A program made the position numbers and the translations under genes. From positions 2,666,001-2,730,000 of the forward strand of contig NZ_AP028055.1 of the NCBI RefSeq assembly GCF_040365225.1: a DNA stretch of 64,000 nt, read 5' to 3'. Every line of letters starts with the position of its first letter. Within the stretch, counting starts at the first letter, position 1. Positions 55,778-63,248 of this stretch are shown piece after piece. Origin of the DNA: Bacteroides sedimenti. GTDB lineage: Bacteria > Bacteroidota > Bacteroidia > Bacteroidales > Bacteroidaceae. Under the pieces are notes generated by a model. That model was not told where the DNA came from. It did not search any database and saw only the letters and a list, made by a program, of their open reading frames with translations.

Positions 55778-55848
55778 GCCTTCCTGTTCCCTCTGGTAGG
55801 CGTTAGTATTAATAAGCAGGGAACTTACAACTAGGTAGTTGTATGCCT
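55778..55848 (-). repeat. Structured leader-like repeat, copy 2 (before the 28-residue ORF)
   Basis: Minus strand: AGGCAT (55843-55848), hairpin ACAAC/GTTGT, GTTCCC (55819-55824), TGCTT, linker, then stem GCCTACC/GGAAGGC (one mismatch) holding AGGGAACA (GGGAAC at 55786-55791). About 70% of bases match copy 1, and several differences keep the pairing. Confidence 0.65.
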
Positions 55849-55904
55849 TTTATTCGCGTGTGTAATAGGATGGTAATTGTATTTTTCTTATAAAGGATTT
55901 ATTT

Positions 55905-55960
55905 GCTAACTGTTCCCTTGGTTAGCGATTAAACACAACGAAGGCGTGGGAACTGCCCTA
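55905..55960 (-). repeat. Structured leader-like repeat, copy 3 (diverged)
   Basis: Minus strand: AGGGC, GTTCCC (55948-55953), GCCTT, linker, then the perfect stem GCTAAC/GTTAGC (55921-55926 with 55905-55910) holding AGGGAACA (GGGAAC at 55912-55917). The inner hairpin of copies 1 and 2 is missing. An alternative 8-bp pairing of GGCGTGGG (55943-55950) with CCCACGCC near 56012-56020 would compete with the GTTCCC contact. No gene starts directly after this copy. Confidence 0.55.
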
Positions 55961-56227
55961 TCATCTGTCCAGAGGTATCGCCAAACACCCACAATCCAAA
56001 CAATAGAAACAGCCCACGCCCATATTGTATATCCTTAAGAAAAGGGTATGCGCAATGAACGTGAACGTTTGTCCCTACTATCCTTGGATTGTTCTAAAAT
56101 TTGGCGATTTTCTGAACAAGGATAATATGTTAAACGCTTCGTATTCTCTAAAAATGTACTTCCGCTTTCGGAATTGGTACAAATATAGAGAAAAGCGTTT
56201 GTTTAGAAAAGGAAAAGTGAAAATTTA

Positions 56228-56683
56228 TCAAATCAGTCCTTCATCAGTAAAGCTGTAGTAAGCCTCATTGCTTATAATTAGATGATCTAGTAAGCTTATT
56301 TTCATAATATTGGCAGCTTCTTTAACCCTCTGGGTTAAACGGTTGTCATCTCCACTTGGTTGAATATTTCCTGATGGATGGTTATGAGAAAGAATAATTC
56401 CGGACGCATTAGATAGAATAGCGGCTTGTAATATAATTCGTATGTCTGTTGTTGTCTCAGATATTCCTCCTTCTGAAATGCTTGTCACTCCAAGAACCTT
56501 GTTGGCTTGATTTAGTAGTACGACTTTGAATGACTCCTTGTGTTCTATGGTGTCTTTGTCATAGAAGTTGTCAATTAGTAGCTTGTAAACGTCTGCGGAG
56601 CTGTAAACTCTTAAACGTTCTGATGCTTTCACTTTGGGATGGTAGATTATCTTAACCTCGCTGACCTTATAAATGTTACTCAT
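56228..56683 (-). CDS. RadC-like JAB domain protein
   Basis: A 151-residue RadC/JAB1-MPN domain. The metal site is ILSHNHPSGNIQPSGDDNRLTQR at about residues 98-120 (H-x-H-P-S-G-x5-S-x2-D), followed by LDHLIISNEAYYSFTDEG. There is no helix-hairpin-helix N-terminus, so this is the short form common on Bacteroidales mobile elements. Its exact function is not known. Confidence 0.88.
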   Translation of the reverse strand: MSNIYKVSEVKIIYHPKVKASERLRVYSSADVYKLLIDNFYDKDTIEHKESFKVVLLNQANKVLGVTSISEGGISETTTDIRIILQAAILSNASGIILSHNHPSGNIQPSGDDNRLTQRVKEAANIMKISLLDHLIISNEAYYSFTDEGLI

Positions 56684-56829
56684 AATTCTATGCTTTAAAT
56701 GGTTTGTTCTAAAGCAAGTTTGCCGATGTAATGAGGACTAGTTTTTAGAAGAAAGCTGGGATAAATACCCTTGTGTGTAAAGGCAGTTGAAATGCAATAT
56801 TGATAGACGTACTCTAAGAAGGTTAGTTA

Positions 56830-56865
56830 ACAAATAAAAAGCCTCACATATTTTGATGTGAAGCT
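56830..56865 (-). terminator. Terminator of the DNA methylase gene
   Basis: A 10-bp stem with one mismatch (56840-56849 with 56856-56865) and TTTTTATTTG after it on the minus strand. Confidence 0.8.
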
Positions 56866-56890
56866 CTAATATTTTTCTCCCAAATTTACT

Positions 56891-57745
56891 TTAATAAGTT
56901 AGGAGAAGTCTGTCTGAAACATTCTCGTTTTGCAAAGTACTTCCTTCTATTTGAAACCTTTTTAGCATGGAACTCCCACAGTTGATGAATATTTCTTTTT
57001 CAAATAAATCTGGAGGAATTGGTAAATCGCATGTTTTAGCTCCTGATTTCTTCTTTCCATCAATGCTTAATGCAACTTTCACTCCTTTAGATTTTGCGTG
57101 TTCTATTTCTTCAAAGAGTTCTTCCAATTTAAATTCCTGTGCTCCATATAATATGCTTTGACTATGTGAATAAGGTGGATCACAGTAAATAAAGTCCCCT
57201 TTTTGGGCTAAAGAAAAAGCCTCTCTATAATCCATCGATTTGAATGAAACATTCTTTAACCTTTCACGCCATTCATTAACTCTTCTCTCGAAGTTTGCGA
57301 CAGGAATTGGCTTGTGTGCTCCACAAGGGGTAGACATGTAACCATCTGATTTTCTAAATCTTATAATCCCTCCATAACAGGCTCTTGAAAGAAAAAGAAA
57401 ATCTGCCCCATTAGGGTTCTTGTTATATGAGTCTCTTATTTGTGCATATATATCTACTTTGTTTTCTTCTGTGATTAAATCACGCCTCTCCTTGTACCAA
57501 TTAATAAGTTCATTGGGAGCATATGATAGCTTTTCCCATATATCCATTAAAGGAGTAAAAACATCAGAACCAACTCCTTTTTTAGGCGCTACAGTTGCTA
57601 TAATTGCCCCACTTCCTAGAAATGGTTCATAAAACGTATCAAAATTAGGAGGGAAATATTTTGTTATCTCAAGTGCAAATTTTTGCTTATTTCCTACCCA
57701 CTTTAAAAGTTGATTTTTTGGAGGTATATATCTGGGAGTATCCAT
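56891..57745 (-). CDS. DNA adenine N6-methyltransferase (D12 class) of a restriction-modification system
   Basis: A 284-residue D12-class (Dam-like) methylase. AdoMet site: LKWVGNKQKFALEITKYFP then FYEPFLGSGAI (PFLGSG at 41-46). Catalytic motif DPPY is at 189-192. The middle part DFLFLSRACYGGIIRFRKSDGYM (115-137) is closer to the EcoRV-type methylase than to Dam/DpnM, as far as I recall those sequences; the target site is not proven. It is divergent from a C-type regulator and nuclease gene pair with 83 bases between, which is the layout of a type II system. Confidence 0.88.
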   Translation of the reverse strand: MDTPRYIPPKNQLLKWVGNKQKFALEITKYFPPNFDTFYEPFLGSGAIIATVAPKKGVGSDVFTPLMDIWEKLSYAPNELINWYKERRDLITEENKVDIYAQIRDSYNKNPNGADFLFLSRACYGGIIRFRKSDGYMSTPCGAHKPIPVANFERRVNEWRERLKNVSFKSMDYREAFSLAQKGDFIYCDPPYSHSQSILYGAQEFKLEELFEEIEHAKSKGVKVALSIDGKKKSGAKTCDLPIPPDLFEKEIFINCGSSMLKRFQIEGSTLQNENVSDRLLLTY

Positions 57746-57761
57746 TTTTCTATTTTTAGTG

Positions 57762-57824
57762 CAAAGATAATGATTCTATTCAGATATCCCAAAATGGGAT
57801 ATTGTAATTTAGTAATTACATTTG
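57762..57824. promoter_or_regulatory. Divergent control region of the restriction-modification system
   Basis: Minus strand (methylase): TTTG (57790-57793), 20 bases, TATCTTTG (57762-57769), a full consensus promoter. Plus strand (regulator): TACATTTG (57817-57824) without a -33 box, 5 bases from the ATG, so the mRNA is nearly leaderless. Two palindromes lie between: ATATCCCA-AAA-TGGGATAT (57784-57802), covering the methylase -33 box, and GTAATT-TAGT-AATTAC (57804-57819), abutting the regulator -7 box. They are good candidates for C-protein operators. Confidence 0.78.
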
Positions 57825-57828
57825 AACA

Positions 57829-58080
57829 ATGAATAAATCGACGCATACTAAGGAATATAATCTTTTGCTTCAACTTTTGTACAGTTTAAGATTAAATGCT
57901 GGCTTTACTCAACTAGAGCTTGCTAAGAGAATGAATGTACCTCAGTCATATATTAGCAAAATTGAAAATGGAGAAAGAAGAATAGACATAATCGAATTAA
58001 GAAGTATATGCCATGCTCTAAATTGTGATATGGTCGATTTTGTAAAGGAACTTCAAAATAGAATAAATGAGAGCAAATGA
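57829..58080 (+). CDS. Xre-type HTH controller (C) protein of the restriction-modification system
   Basis: An 83-residue protein that is almost only an HTH_3 domain: LRLNAGFTQLELAKRMNVPQ then SYISKIENGERRIDIIELRSICHAL. Size and position match C proteins that first allow methylase expression and later activate themselves and the nuclease. Its last 14 bases overlap the nuclease start, so the two are translationally coupled. The nearly leaderless start and missing -33 box support an activator-dependent promoter. Confidence 0.85.
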   Translation: MNKSTHTKEYNLLLQLLYSLRLNAGFTQLELAKRMNVPQSYISKIENGERRIDIIELRSICHALNCDMVDFVKELQNRINESK

Positions 58081-58918
58081 ATCGTTTTTAGGTAAACCTT
58101 TAGATTTCTGGGCTAATATAAGATTACTGAATCAGAAATTAGGGTATGTTGAAACTAAAAGTAAAAAGAATCCTGATCCACAAGGAATAGTACCGACTAT
58201 TGATGATGTTAAAAGAGTTTACGCTCAAGAAGGCTTAGACTGTTCAGGTCTGATTAATGATGATAAGTGGACTCAGTTGGGCAATGAGATTATTGCTTAT
58301 TTGCAATATAGAAGTGGTGCTTTGCAATTTGTTAAATCAAAGTTAATGGAGAAAGAAGAAGCTAAAAGTCTTTTCGACGAATTAAAAAGGGAATTGAATC
58401 CTTCATGTCCTCTGCCAATGAATAAGCAAACTGGGGATAAGAACGATTTTGCATTTTTGACAGGAATAGTAAATATGCTAGTTGAGTCTTCTTTAAAATT
58501 AAAAAGTTCAGAAGAAAGAGTTTGTGATTATGACCCTCGTAGTCTTACTTCAATTCGAAATTGTAACGGTCCTATAAGGACTCTTTCTCGAAGGCTTGAT
58601 GGGGCTTATCCTTCCATTATAAATCCTAAAGCTATTTGGGAAATTAAGGAGTATTATTACACGACTACATTTGGCAGTAGAGTCGCAGATGGAGTATATG
58701 AAACTCAACTTGATGGTTGGGAATTATGGGAAATCAGATCTTCCTTAGGCATTCATATAGATCATTATTTAATCATAGATGATTATTTTACATGGTGGGA
58801 AAAGGGCAAATCATATTTATGCCGCATTATTGACCTTTTACACATGGGCTTGTTAACTGAGGCTTTATTTGGTAAAGAAGTTATAACTCGAATTCCTGAA
58901 CTTGTAAGTTCTTGGTAA
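58067..58918 (+). CDS. Putative type II restriction endonuclease, PD-(D/E)XK-like
   Basis: A 283-residue protein. I do not recognise a named enzyme. Its centre reads RRLDGAYPSIINPKAIWEIKEYYYTT at about residues 176-200: D178, then E192-x-K194 fits a D-x13-E-x-K nuclease site. Downstream GSRVADGVYETQLDGWELWEI is also strongly patterned. There is no membrane segment. Overlap with the C gene and divergence from a methylase make a restriction enzyme the best call. If it is one, its specificity should match the methylase. Confidence 0.72.
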   Translation: MRANESFLGKPLDFWANIRLLNQKLGYVETKSKKNPDPQGIVPTIDDVKRVYAQEGLDCSGLINDDKWTQLGNEIIAYLQYRSGALQFVKSKLMEKEEAKSLFDELKRELNPSCPLPMNKQTGDKNDFAFLTGIVNMLVESSLKLKSSEERVCDYDPRSLTSIRNCNGPIRTLSRRLDGAYPSIINPKAIWEIKEYYYTTTFGSRVADGVYETQLDGWELWEIRSSLGIHIDHYLIIDDYFTWWEKGKSYLCRIIDLLHMGLLTEALFGKEVITRIPELVSSW

Positions 58919-58981
58919 TAAACTGCTTTAATGCGTAAATTTATTAATTGAAGCGATTTACTATCATTTACGACCTGATTA

Positions 58982-59016
58982 AATAAGAAGGAGTCTCATT
59001 AGATATCCTTCTTATT
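58982..59016. terminator. Bidirectional terminator between the nuclease and integrase genes
   Basis: A perfect 11-bp stem (58982-58992 with 59006-59016). Confidence 0.8.
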
Positions 59017-59048
59017 ATTCATTTATAAATGTGTTCAATGATTTAGCT

Positions 59049-59636
59049 CTAGAAGCTAAGACAATCGTATGTTTCCATAATTTCCTCTTGCCTTAATCCC
59101 AAGTATCTCTTTGTAATGGCAACAGAAGAATGATTGAATAGCTCCATCAGCTTTATAAGGGCTAATTCTCCATTCTCCGCATTCAAATTATAAACCTGTC
59201 TGCCAAATGTCTTTCTTAGGGAATGGCAAGAGAAATTCTTCACCTTTAACTTGTACTTCTTCTTCGTCTCTTTTAAAAGGATGTTGATTCTCTGTACGGA
59301 GTAAACTGTACCTTTCTGACTTACAAGGATTGGTGCATTAATTCCAATCGGATTGATATGCTCGTAGCAATCTGCAATATGTTTCTGTAATTGCTGATTA
59401 ATCCTAATAGTTCTGGATTTACCTGTTTTCTTTTCCTGTATGGTAAATTCCTCTACATTAAGAATCTGATTCCACCTAAGGAGCAAAATATCTGAAATTC
59501 GTAATCCCCAGAAAGAGCCAATTGATATAAGAAGAGACATCTTGTACTCTCCATCTCTAGCCAATTTCCTGACTAAGTTTGTCATTTCATCCCATTCTAT
59601 ATAATCGGCTGTTGTGATTGAATATTTTAGTGACAT
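59049..59636 (-). CDS. Short tyrosine recombinase (catalytic domain only)
   Basis: A 195-residue protein holding the full catalytic set: R in FWGLRISDILLLRW, K in KKTGKSRTI, H-x-x-R in SCHSLRKTFG, H in LFNHSSVAITKRYLGL and the nucleophile Tyr in the same stretch. The usual N-terminal SAM-like arm and core-binding domains (about 100-200 residues) are missing, so it is a minimal integrase, known on Bacteroidales elements, or a trimmed one. It may resolve or integrate the surrounding element. Inverted repeats lie about 80 bases upstream. Confidence 0.85.
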   Translation of the reverse strand: MSLKYSITTADYIEWDEMTNLVRKLARDGEYKMSLLISIGSFWGLRISDILLLRWNQILNVEEFTIQEKKTGKSRTIRINQQLQKHIADCYEHINPIGINAPILVSQKGTVYSVQRINILLKETKKKYKLKVKNFSCHSLRKTFGRQVYNLNAENGELALIKLMELFNHSSVAITKRYLGLRQEEIMETYDCLSF

Positions 59637-59717
59637 AATGTTCTGTATTATAAGTTTATAAGTGAAAGTGAATGTGTTTATTAGGAGACGAAATATAATC
59701 TGCTAATAATCAGTGTA

Positions 59718-59744
59718 ATATTCACTAGTAGTAGAAGTGAATAT
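59718..59744. repeat. Inverted repeat and GTGAA-type direct repeats upstream of the integrase
   Basis: ATATTCAC (59718-59725) and GTGAATAT (59737-59744) are perfect inverted repeats with an 11-bp spacer. AAGTGAA occurs further times around 59661-59670. Such an arrangement could be a recombinase binding region. Confidence 0.5.
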
Positions 59745-59747
59745 CCT

Positions 59748-59784
59748 TTTAAAAGAAGAAGGATGCCTAAACAGACACCCTTCT
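59748..59784 (-). terminator. Terminator of the DUF3871 gene
   Basis: A 9-bp stem with one mismatch (59757-59765 with 59776-59784) and a TCTTTT tail on the minus strand, 10 bases past the stop codon. Confidence 0.72.
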
Positions 59785-59793
59785 CCCAACCAA

Positions 59794-60816
59794 TCAATCA
59801 ATGAACCATTTAAACTGTTCATCTCCGTGCAGCGCGTTATTAATTCCTTGTGCAATTTCTGTAGCATTCAAAGAACGGTCTAAGAATGAATCTATATATG
59901 AACTCTTATTGCTTCCTGTTAAAAGATTGTAGAATTTCCACATATTCAGATCATTCCCTAATGAACCAAAGTTCTCATCACTGATATAAGACCTAGCTAC
60001 ATTGTTTATCTGTGAATCAGTAAGCAACATTCTAGGTAATCGTTTCTGGTAACCTTGTGGCAAGCACTGATATAATCTCATCTTTCCTAAAATCTGGCAG
60101 AATTGATGTTCTGATAAATGAGAATCTCCTAATGATTGCATTAAGTGGATATGTTTAGCAGGATTGTACTGATTAAACAGTTCCAAAATAGCTTGGTATA
60201 AATCTCTGCTGCTTGTAACTCTTATATCGTTCTTCAATCCGTCCGTACTGACACACATATTGCAACAAACCTGATTCTTGAAACCAATAGCAACAGAAAA
60301 ACGTTCTGCTGACTTCTTACTAAAAAGAGACTCTCTATTGAAGGCTCGTACTCCCGTAACTGATAAGTTTAGCCTATTTCCTTCAACTGTCTCATAAACG
60401 GTTGGAATATCAATGCTAAAAGCTGCTCGTTCATAGTATATAGTCTTATCAGATTCTAATAATTGGTTAGCAGGTTTGTGAATTGCTTGTGGAATGCGAC
60501 CTTTTACCACATGTGAAGTCCTGATCTCTGGTTGCTCAATTCTCTCCCTACTAAAGAAACTCTGTGCTGCGTCATAGACCGTTTCTATAAATTGTGGATG
60601 AGAGATTGTTAATTCGTTGTCCTTGCTAAACACAGGAATAATGCAGTCTTTTACAAGGTGCTGTAATGTTACTTCTTGTGTATTTGCCTCTATGAAATGA
60701 TTAGCTTTCCTTATAATGGGTTCATCTGTGATAATCTGTGCATCTTCTGCGTACTCATTAAAACTACTTGCTCTCCTAACTGTGCCATTGTTGGCGATAA
60801 TCTGTAATGCTTCCAT
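59794..60816 (-). CDS. DUF3871 family protein
   Basis: A 340-residue protein that fits DUF3871, a family found on Bacteroidales mobile elements: TSHVVKGRIPQAIHKPANQLL, YYERAAFSIDIPTVYETVEGNRLNLSVTGVRAFN, GFKNQVCCNMCVSTDGLKND, and the C-terminal LPRMLLTDSQINNVARSYISDENFG. DUF3871 proteins resemble phage or plasmid DUF932-like proteins in composition; function unknown. No clear promoter is seen. Confidence 0.85.
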   Translation of the reverse strand: MEALQIIANNGTVRRASSFNEYAEDAQIITDEPIIRKANHFIEANTQEVTLQHLVKDCIIPVFSKDNELTISHPQFIETVYDAAQSFFSRERIEQPEIRTSHVVKGRIPQAIHKPANQLLESDKTIYYERAAFSIDIPTVYETVEGNRLNLSVTGVRAFNRESLFSKKSAERFSVAIGFKNQVCCNMCVSTDGLKNDIRVTSSRDLYQAILELFNQYNPAKHIHLMQSLGDSHLSEHQFCQILGKMRLYQCLPQGYQKRLPRMLLTDSQINNVARSYISDENFGSLGNDLNMWKFYNLLTGSNKSSYIDSFLDRSLNATEIAQGINNALHGDEQFKWFID

Positions 60817-61009
60817 GATGAATAATTTTAAATTGATTTACTGATTGAATTGGATTGACTAAAACCATTTTAGCAGTGAATAAATTGCTGCATTTATAAG
60901 GAAACTGCGAATAGTATTTAGCCTTACTAAAACCTTCAGGAAGTTTGGAGGATAGTTTTTTGTTCTGGAAATAATGTTCTTCTTGGGGGTGCGGTACTCC
61001 CTCACTCAT
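60776..61009 (-). CDS. Possible small protein upstream of DUF3871
   Basis: A 77-residue ORF with an ATG start overlapping the DUF3871 start by 41 bases in another frame. The middle part KLPEGFSKAKYYSQFPYKCSNLF has a protein-like composition, but there is no motif, signal peptide or ribosome-binding site. The overlap makes a chance ORF quite possible. Confidence 0.3.
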   Translation of the reverse strand: MSEGVPHPQEEHYFQNKKLSSKLPEGFSKAKYYSQFPYKCSNLFTAKMVLVNPIQSVNQFKIIHHGSITDYRQQWHS

Positions 61010-61166
61010 ATAATTGATTTTTCCTTTTAAACGTAGGAGGGGGCTTTATATGTACTATAGTGGCGTTTGAGGCATTCTAATGTAAACAAATAGTAGGATA
61101 TCTTATTTGTAGAGTTCATTATCAGAATTTTCTTCTTAACTTGCAGCTAATATAAACTGATAGAAT

Positions 61167-61718
61167 ATGGAGAGTATAAAAACTGTGTCTGATGAAGGCT
61201 TTGAGTTAAAAGAGGAATATTATAAGTATGATTATCAAGTAAATTTAACCAAGCAGCTAGATGAGTATTCTGAGGACTTTGATGAATTTCAGATAAACAG
61301 AATTGCATTATGGAAGCTGAACAGATATTTCCACATTGACGAAGAAACTCTGGATAAAATTAACCAGGTCAAACCTACAGATTCAGAACTGAATGAGAAT
61401 TTGACATTGGAGATTTTGGATGGGTTACTTAGAACGGACGGCATTCGGTTAGCTATGGCCTCTACAATTCTCCGTTTCAAGAATCCTAATATTTATCAGA
61501 TCATTGACCAGAGGGTATGTAGAATTTTAGGAATTGATAGCTTTACAAAACTTACTAGCTCAAAGAAGATAGAGGAACAGAAGGAATTGTATCTAGCTTA
61601 TTTAAAAGAACTACGTAAGATCTGTGTTGAAAGGAATGTTGAATTTATCAATGCTGATAGGGTATTCTACAATGCTGATAAAGATATCAATCGCAATGTA
61701 AAACTGACTGGCTACTAA
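61167..61718 (+). CDS. Helical accessory protein, weakly HhH-glycosylase-like
   Basis: A 183-residue protein. The segment LLRTDGIRLAMASTILRFKNPNIYQIIDQRVCRILGI (about residues 86-122) resembles the helix-hairpin-helix core of HhH-GPD-like proteins in which G-x3-A-x-A-x2-L-x-F-x2-P is followed by a conserved Asp-Arg. No Fe-S Cys and no catalytic Lys were recognised. It is the only plus-strand gene in this part of the element. A DNA repair or defence role is possible but unproven. Confidence 0.6.
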   Translation: MESIKTVSDEGFELKEEYYKYDYQVNLTKQLDEYSEDFDEFQINRIALWKLNRYFHIDEETLDKINQVKPTDSELNENLTLEILDGLLRTDGIRLAMASTILRFKNPNIYQIIDQRVCRILGIDSFTKLTSSKKIEEQKELYLAYLKELRKICVERNVEFINADRVFYNADKDINRNVKLTGY

Positions 61719-61790
61719 TGATAATGTCATTTATTAGAACTACTAAACAATCCTAATTCTTGTAATGTAGTAAACTTATATGAGTATAGA

Positions 61791-61826
61791 AAAAGCTCCA
61801 GACCTTTTTGCTGATCTGGAGTTTTG
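61791..61826. terminator. Bidirectional terminator between the helical protein and the Rep-like gene
   Basis: CTCCAGA (61796-61802) and TCTGGAG (61815-61821) form a 7-bp stem with T-runs on both outer sides. Confidence 0.75.
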
Positions 61827-61831
61827 AATTA

Positions 61832-62641
61832 TTACAGTATAATAGTAATAGGTTCTTTTTCCTTCTTTTTCTGCTTCTTCCCAACGAATCCTGATAGCAG
61901 TGATTTCATAAAGGCATGCATATTTCCAATTCCCTCAAAATTCTTCTTTTTGTACTTCTTATAAATCATGCATTCTCTGGAAATAGGCCCCCCCTTGCTT
62001 TCATTATTTGCTATCATATTATCGAAGCCAGCCATAGTTTCTTCTACAAACTTATCCTTTGGCAAGTCAATTATGAAGCTTTCCACTTTTAGTATCTTCC
62101 AATCGCCAAATTCATCGAGCAAATCTAATTCTTTTAGCTGTTTAATATAAGAGGATATAGTATTGTGATTCATGTGGATTAATTCTTCCAGTTTTCTCAT
62201 TGACAGTTTAATGATGCAACTATGAGGCTCCGCTGCACTGAATAGTTTTAGCAAAAATCCCCTTAGCTTTAAATCTAAAGTGTTATATTCATCATAGAAG
62301 GCTCTATCAATTCGTCTGTAATGTTGTTCTTTTACAGGATTGAAGATGTATTCATTCCTGCTTCTGTCTTTACGACCACTGTCGATCTTATTGATCTTGA
62401 CTTCTCCTGTCGCTTTCAATTTATCATTAAACGACTCCGAATTGCTACCTCCTTTATAGTTAGTAACTTTTTCTCCAACAAAATAAGCTAATTGATCTAA
62501 AGTGGTGTCTGTATTTAAGGCGGTTTTATCAGCAGTTAGTAGTAAAACGTATGTTCTGTAAACATCTGCACATCTTAATTCCTGAATCAAATTATTACTC
62601 ATTACAGTGTAACTTTTAAATGGTAGTCTTTCGTAACTCAT
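61832..62641 (-). CDS. Winged-helix, probable replication initiator of a plasmid-like element
   Basis: A 269-residue protein. The N-terminal half (YTVMSNNLIQELRCADVYRTYVLLLTAD) and LSMRKLEELIHMNHNTISSYIKQLKELDLL at about residues 145-175 look like winged-helix DNA-binding units. The C-terminus is basic (KSLLSGFVGKKQKKKEKE). I recognise no exact family. Three iterons lie 240-300 bases upstream on the same element, the classic place for an initiator's binding sites, which is why I favour a Rep role. Confidence 0.6.
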   Translation of the reverse strand: MSYERLPFKSYTVMSNNLIQELRCADVYRTYVLLLTADKTALNTDTTLDQLAYFVGEKVTNYKGGSNSESFNDKLKATGEVKINKIDSGRKDRSRNEYIFNPVKEQHYRRIDRAFYDEYNTLDLKLRGFLLKLFSAAEPHSCIIKLSMRKLEELIHMNHNTISSYIKQLKELDLLDEFGDWKILKVESFIIDLPKDKFVEETMAGFDNMIANNESKGGPISRECMIYKKYKKKNFEGIGNMHAFMKSLLSGFVGKKQKKKEKEPITIIL

Positions 62642-62987
62642 AAGGCAAACGCTCAGTATGTTTAATTAAGATAATTTTGTTGGTATTTAGTAAGAATCTC
62701 ATTTTAGAAGAAGATAATCTGTTGATTTTCCTAAGCTCTCTGAGCTTGTTGTATAATTTCTCATTATATAGCCACATGTAGTTGTTTAATTGTATTGTTA
62801 TTAATGGGTTACTTTTGAAAGTTCGCCAGAATCTTTCAATGGTCTTAATGGAATGTAGTATAAGGAATGTAGACAGGAGGTGAATAAACACGCACTCGAA
62901 AGGTGAATAAGCACACGTCCCAAGAGGTAAATAAGCACATCTGCAAAATCTAATCTTATTTGGTTCTAATTTCCATCTTTTGCTTGA
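62642..62987. other. Region between the iterons and the Rep-like gene
   Basis: It contains the iterons (62878-62938) and otherwise AT-rich sequence. A 91-residue GTG-start ORF (62616-62891) overlaps both the iterons and the Rep-like gene and is probably not coding. An AT-rich unwinding region would fit here. Confidence 0.45.
62878..62938. repeat. Three iterons, probable origin of replication
   Basis: The 14-base core AGGTRAATAARCAC occurs at 62878, 62901 and 62925, spaced 23 and 24 bases apart, so the copies lie on about the same helix face. Flanks differ. This matches iteron-type plasmid origins. Confidence 0.78.
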
Positions 62988-63161
62988 TTAATAAGCAAGG
63001 TCTTGTAATTTTAGGTAAATTGTCAAAACCTTGCCATTTATCTGTCTTCTTGTTTTCATATAATTGTTAAGACTTGCTCATAATCCAATATGAACTTTGT
63101 TATCTTTTGCTCCCTGTTTGAGGGCTTTTTCTCTGATTTGTTCGTAAGTGTATTCCTGCAT
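62988..63161 (-). pseudogene. Small mobile-element protein gene with an in-frame TGA
   Basis: From the ATG at 63159-63161 the frame reads 27 residues (MQEYTYEQIREKALKQGAKD, NKVHIGL), then TGA at 63078-63080, then stays open for 29 more codons (ASLNNYMKTRRQINGKVLTI, YLKLQDLAY) to a TAA at 62988-62990. The tail looks like protein, so a Trp codon (TGG) probably mutated to TGA. The 27-residue peptide may still be made. A full-consensus promoter lies 88 bases upstream. Confidence 0.55.
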
Positions 63162-63248
63162 CTTTAGTGGGATTAAGTAAGAAAAAAATAGAAGGGAAAT
63201 TTTATGTACTTTGGGAATCTGTAAAGAAGTATCTTTGTAGGTTTTACC

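Noticed and set aside
55961..56023. 20-residue Cys-rich minus-strand ORF (MGVGCFYCLDCGCLAIPLDR) upstream of structured-repeat copy 3
   Set aside because: Very short, no ribosome-binding site, and its sequence overlaps the alternative pairing of the repeat, so structure could explain it better than coding.
56025..56258. 77-residue plus-strand ORF beside radC
   Set aside because: It starts at a TTG, overlaps the radC 3' end, has no motif, and a minus-strand -7 box (TATATTTG near 56183-56190) points the other way. Probably chance.
62616..62891. 91-residue minus-strand ORF upstream of the Rep-like gene
   Set aside because: GTG start inside an iteron, overlap with the Rep-like gene, and no protein family features.
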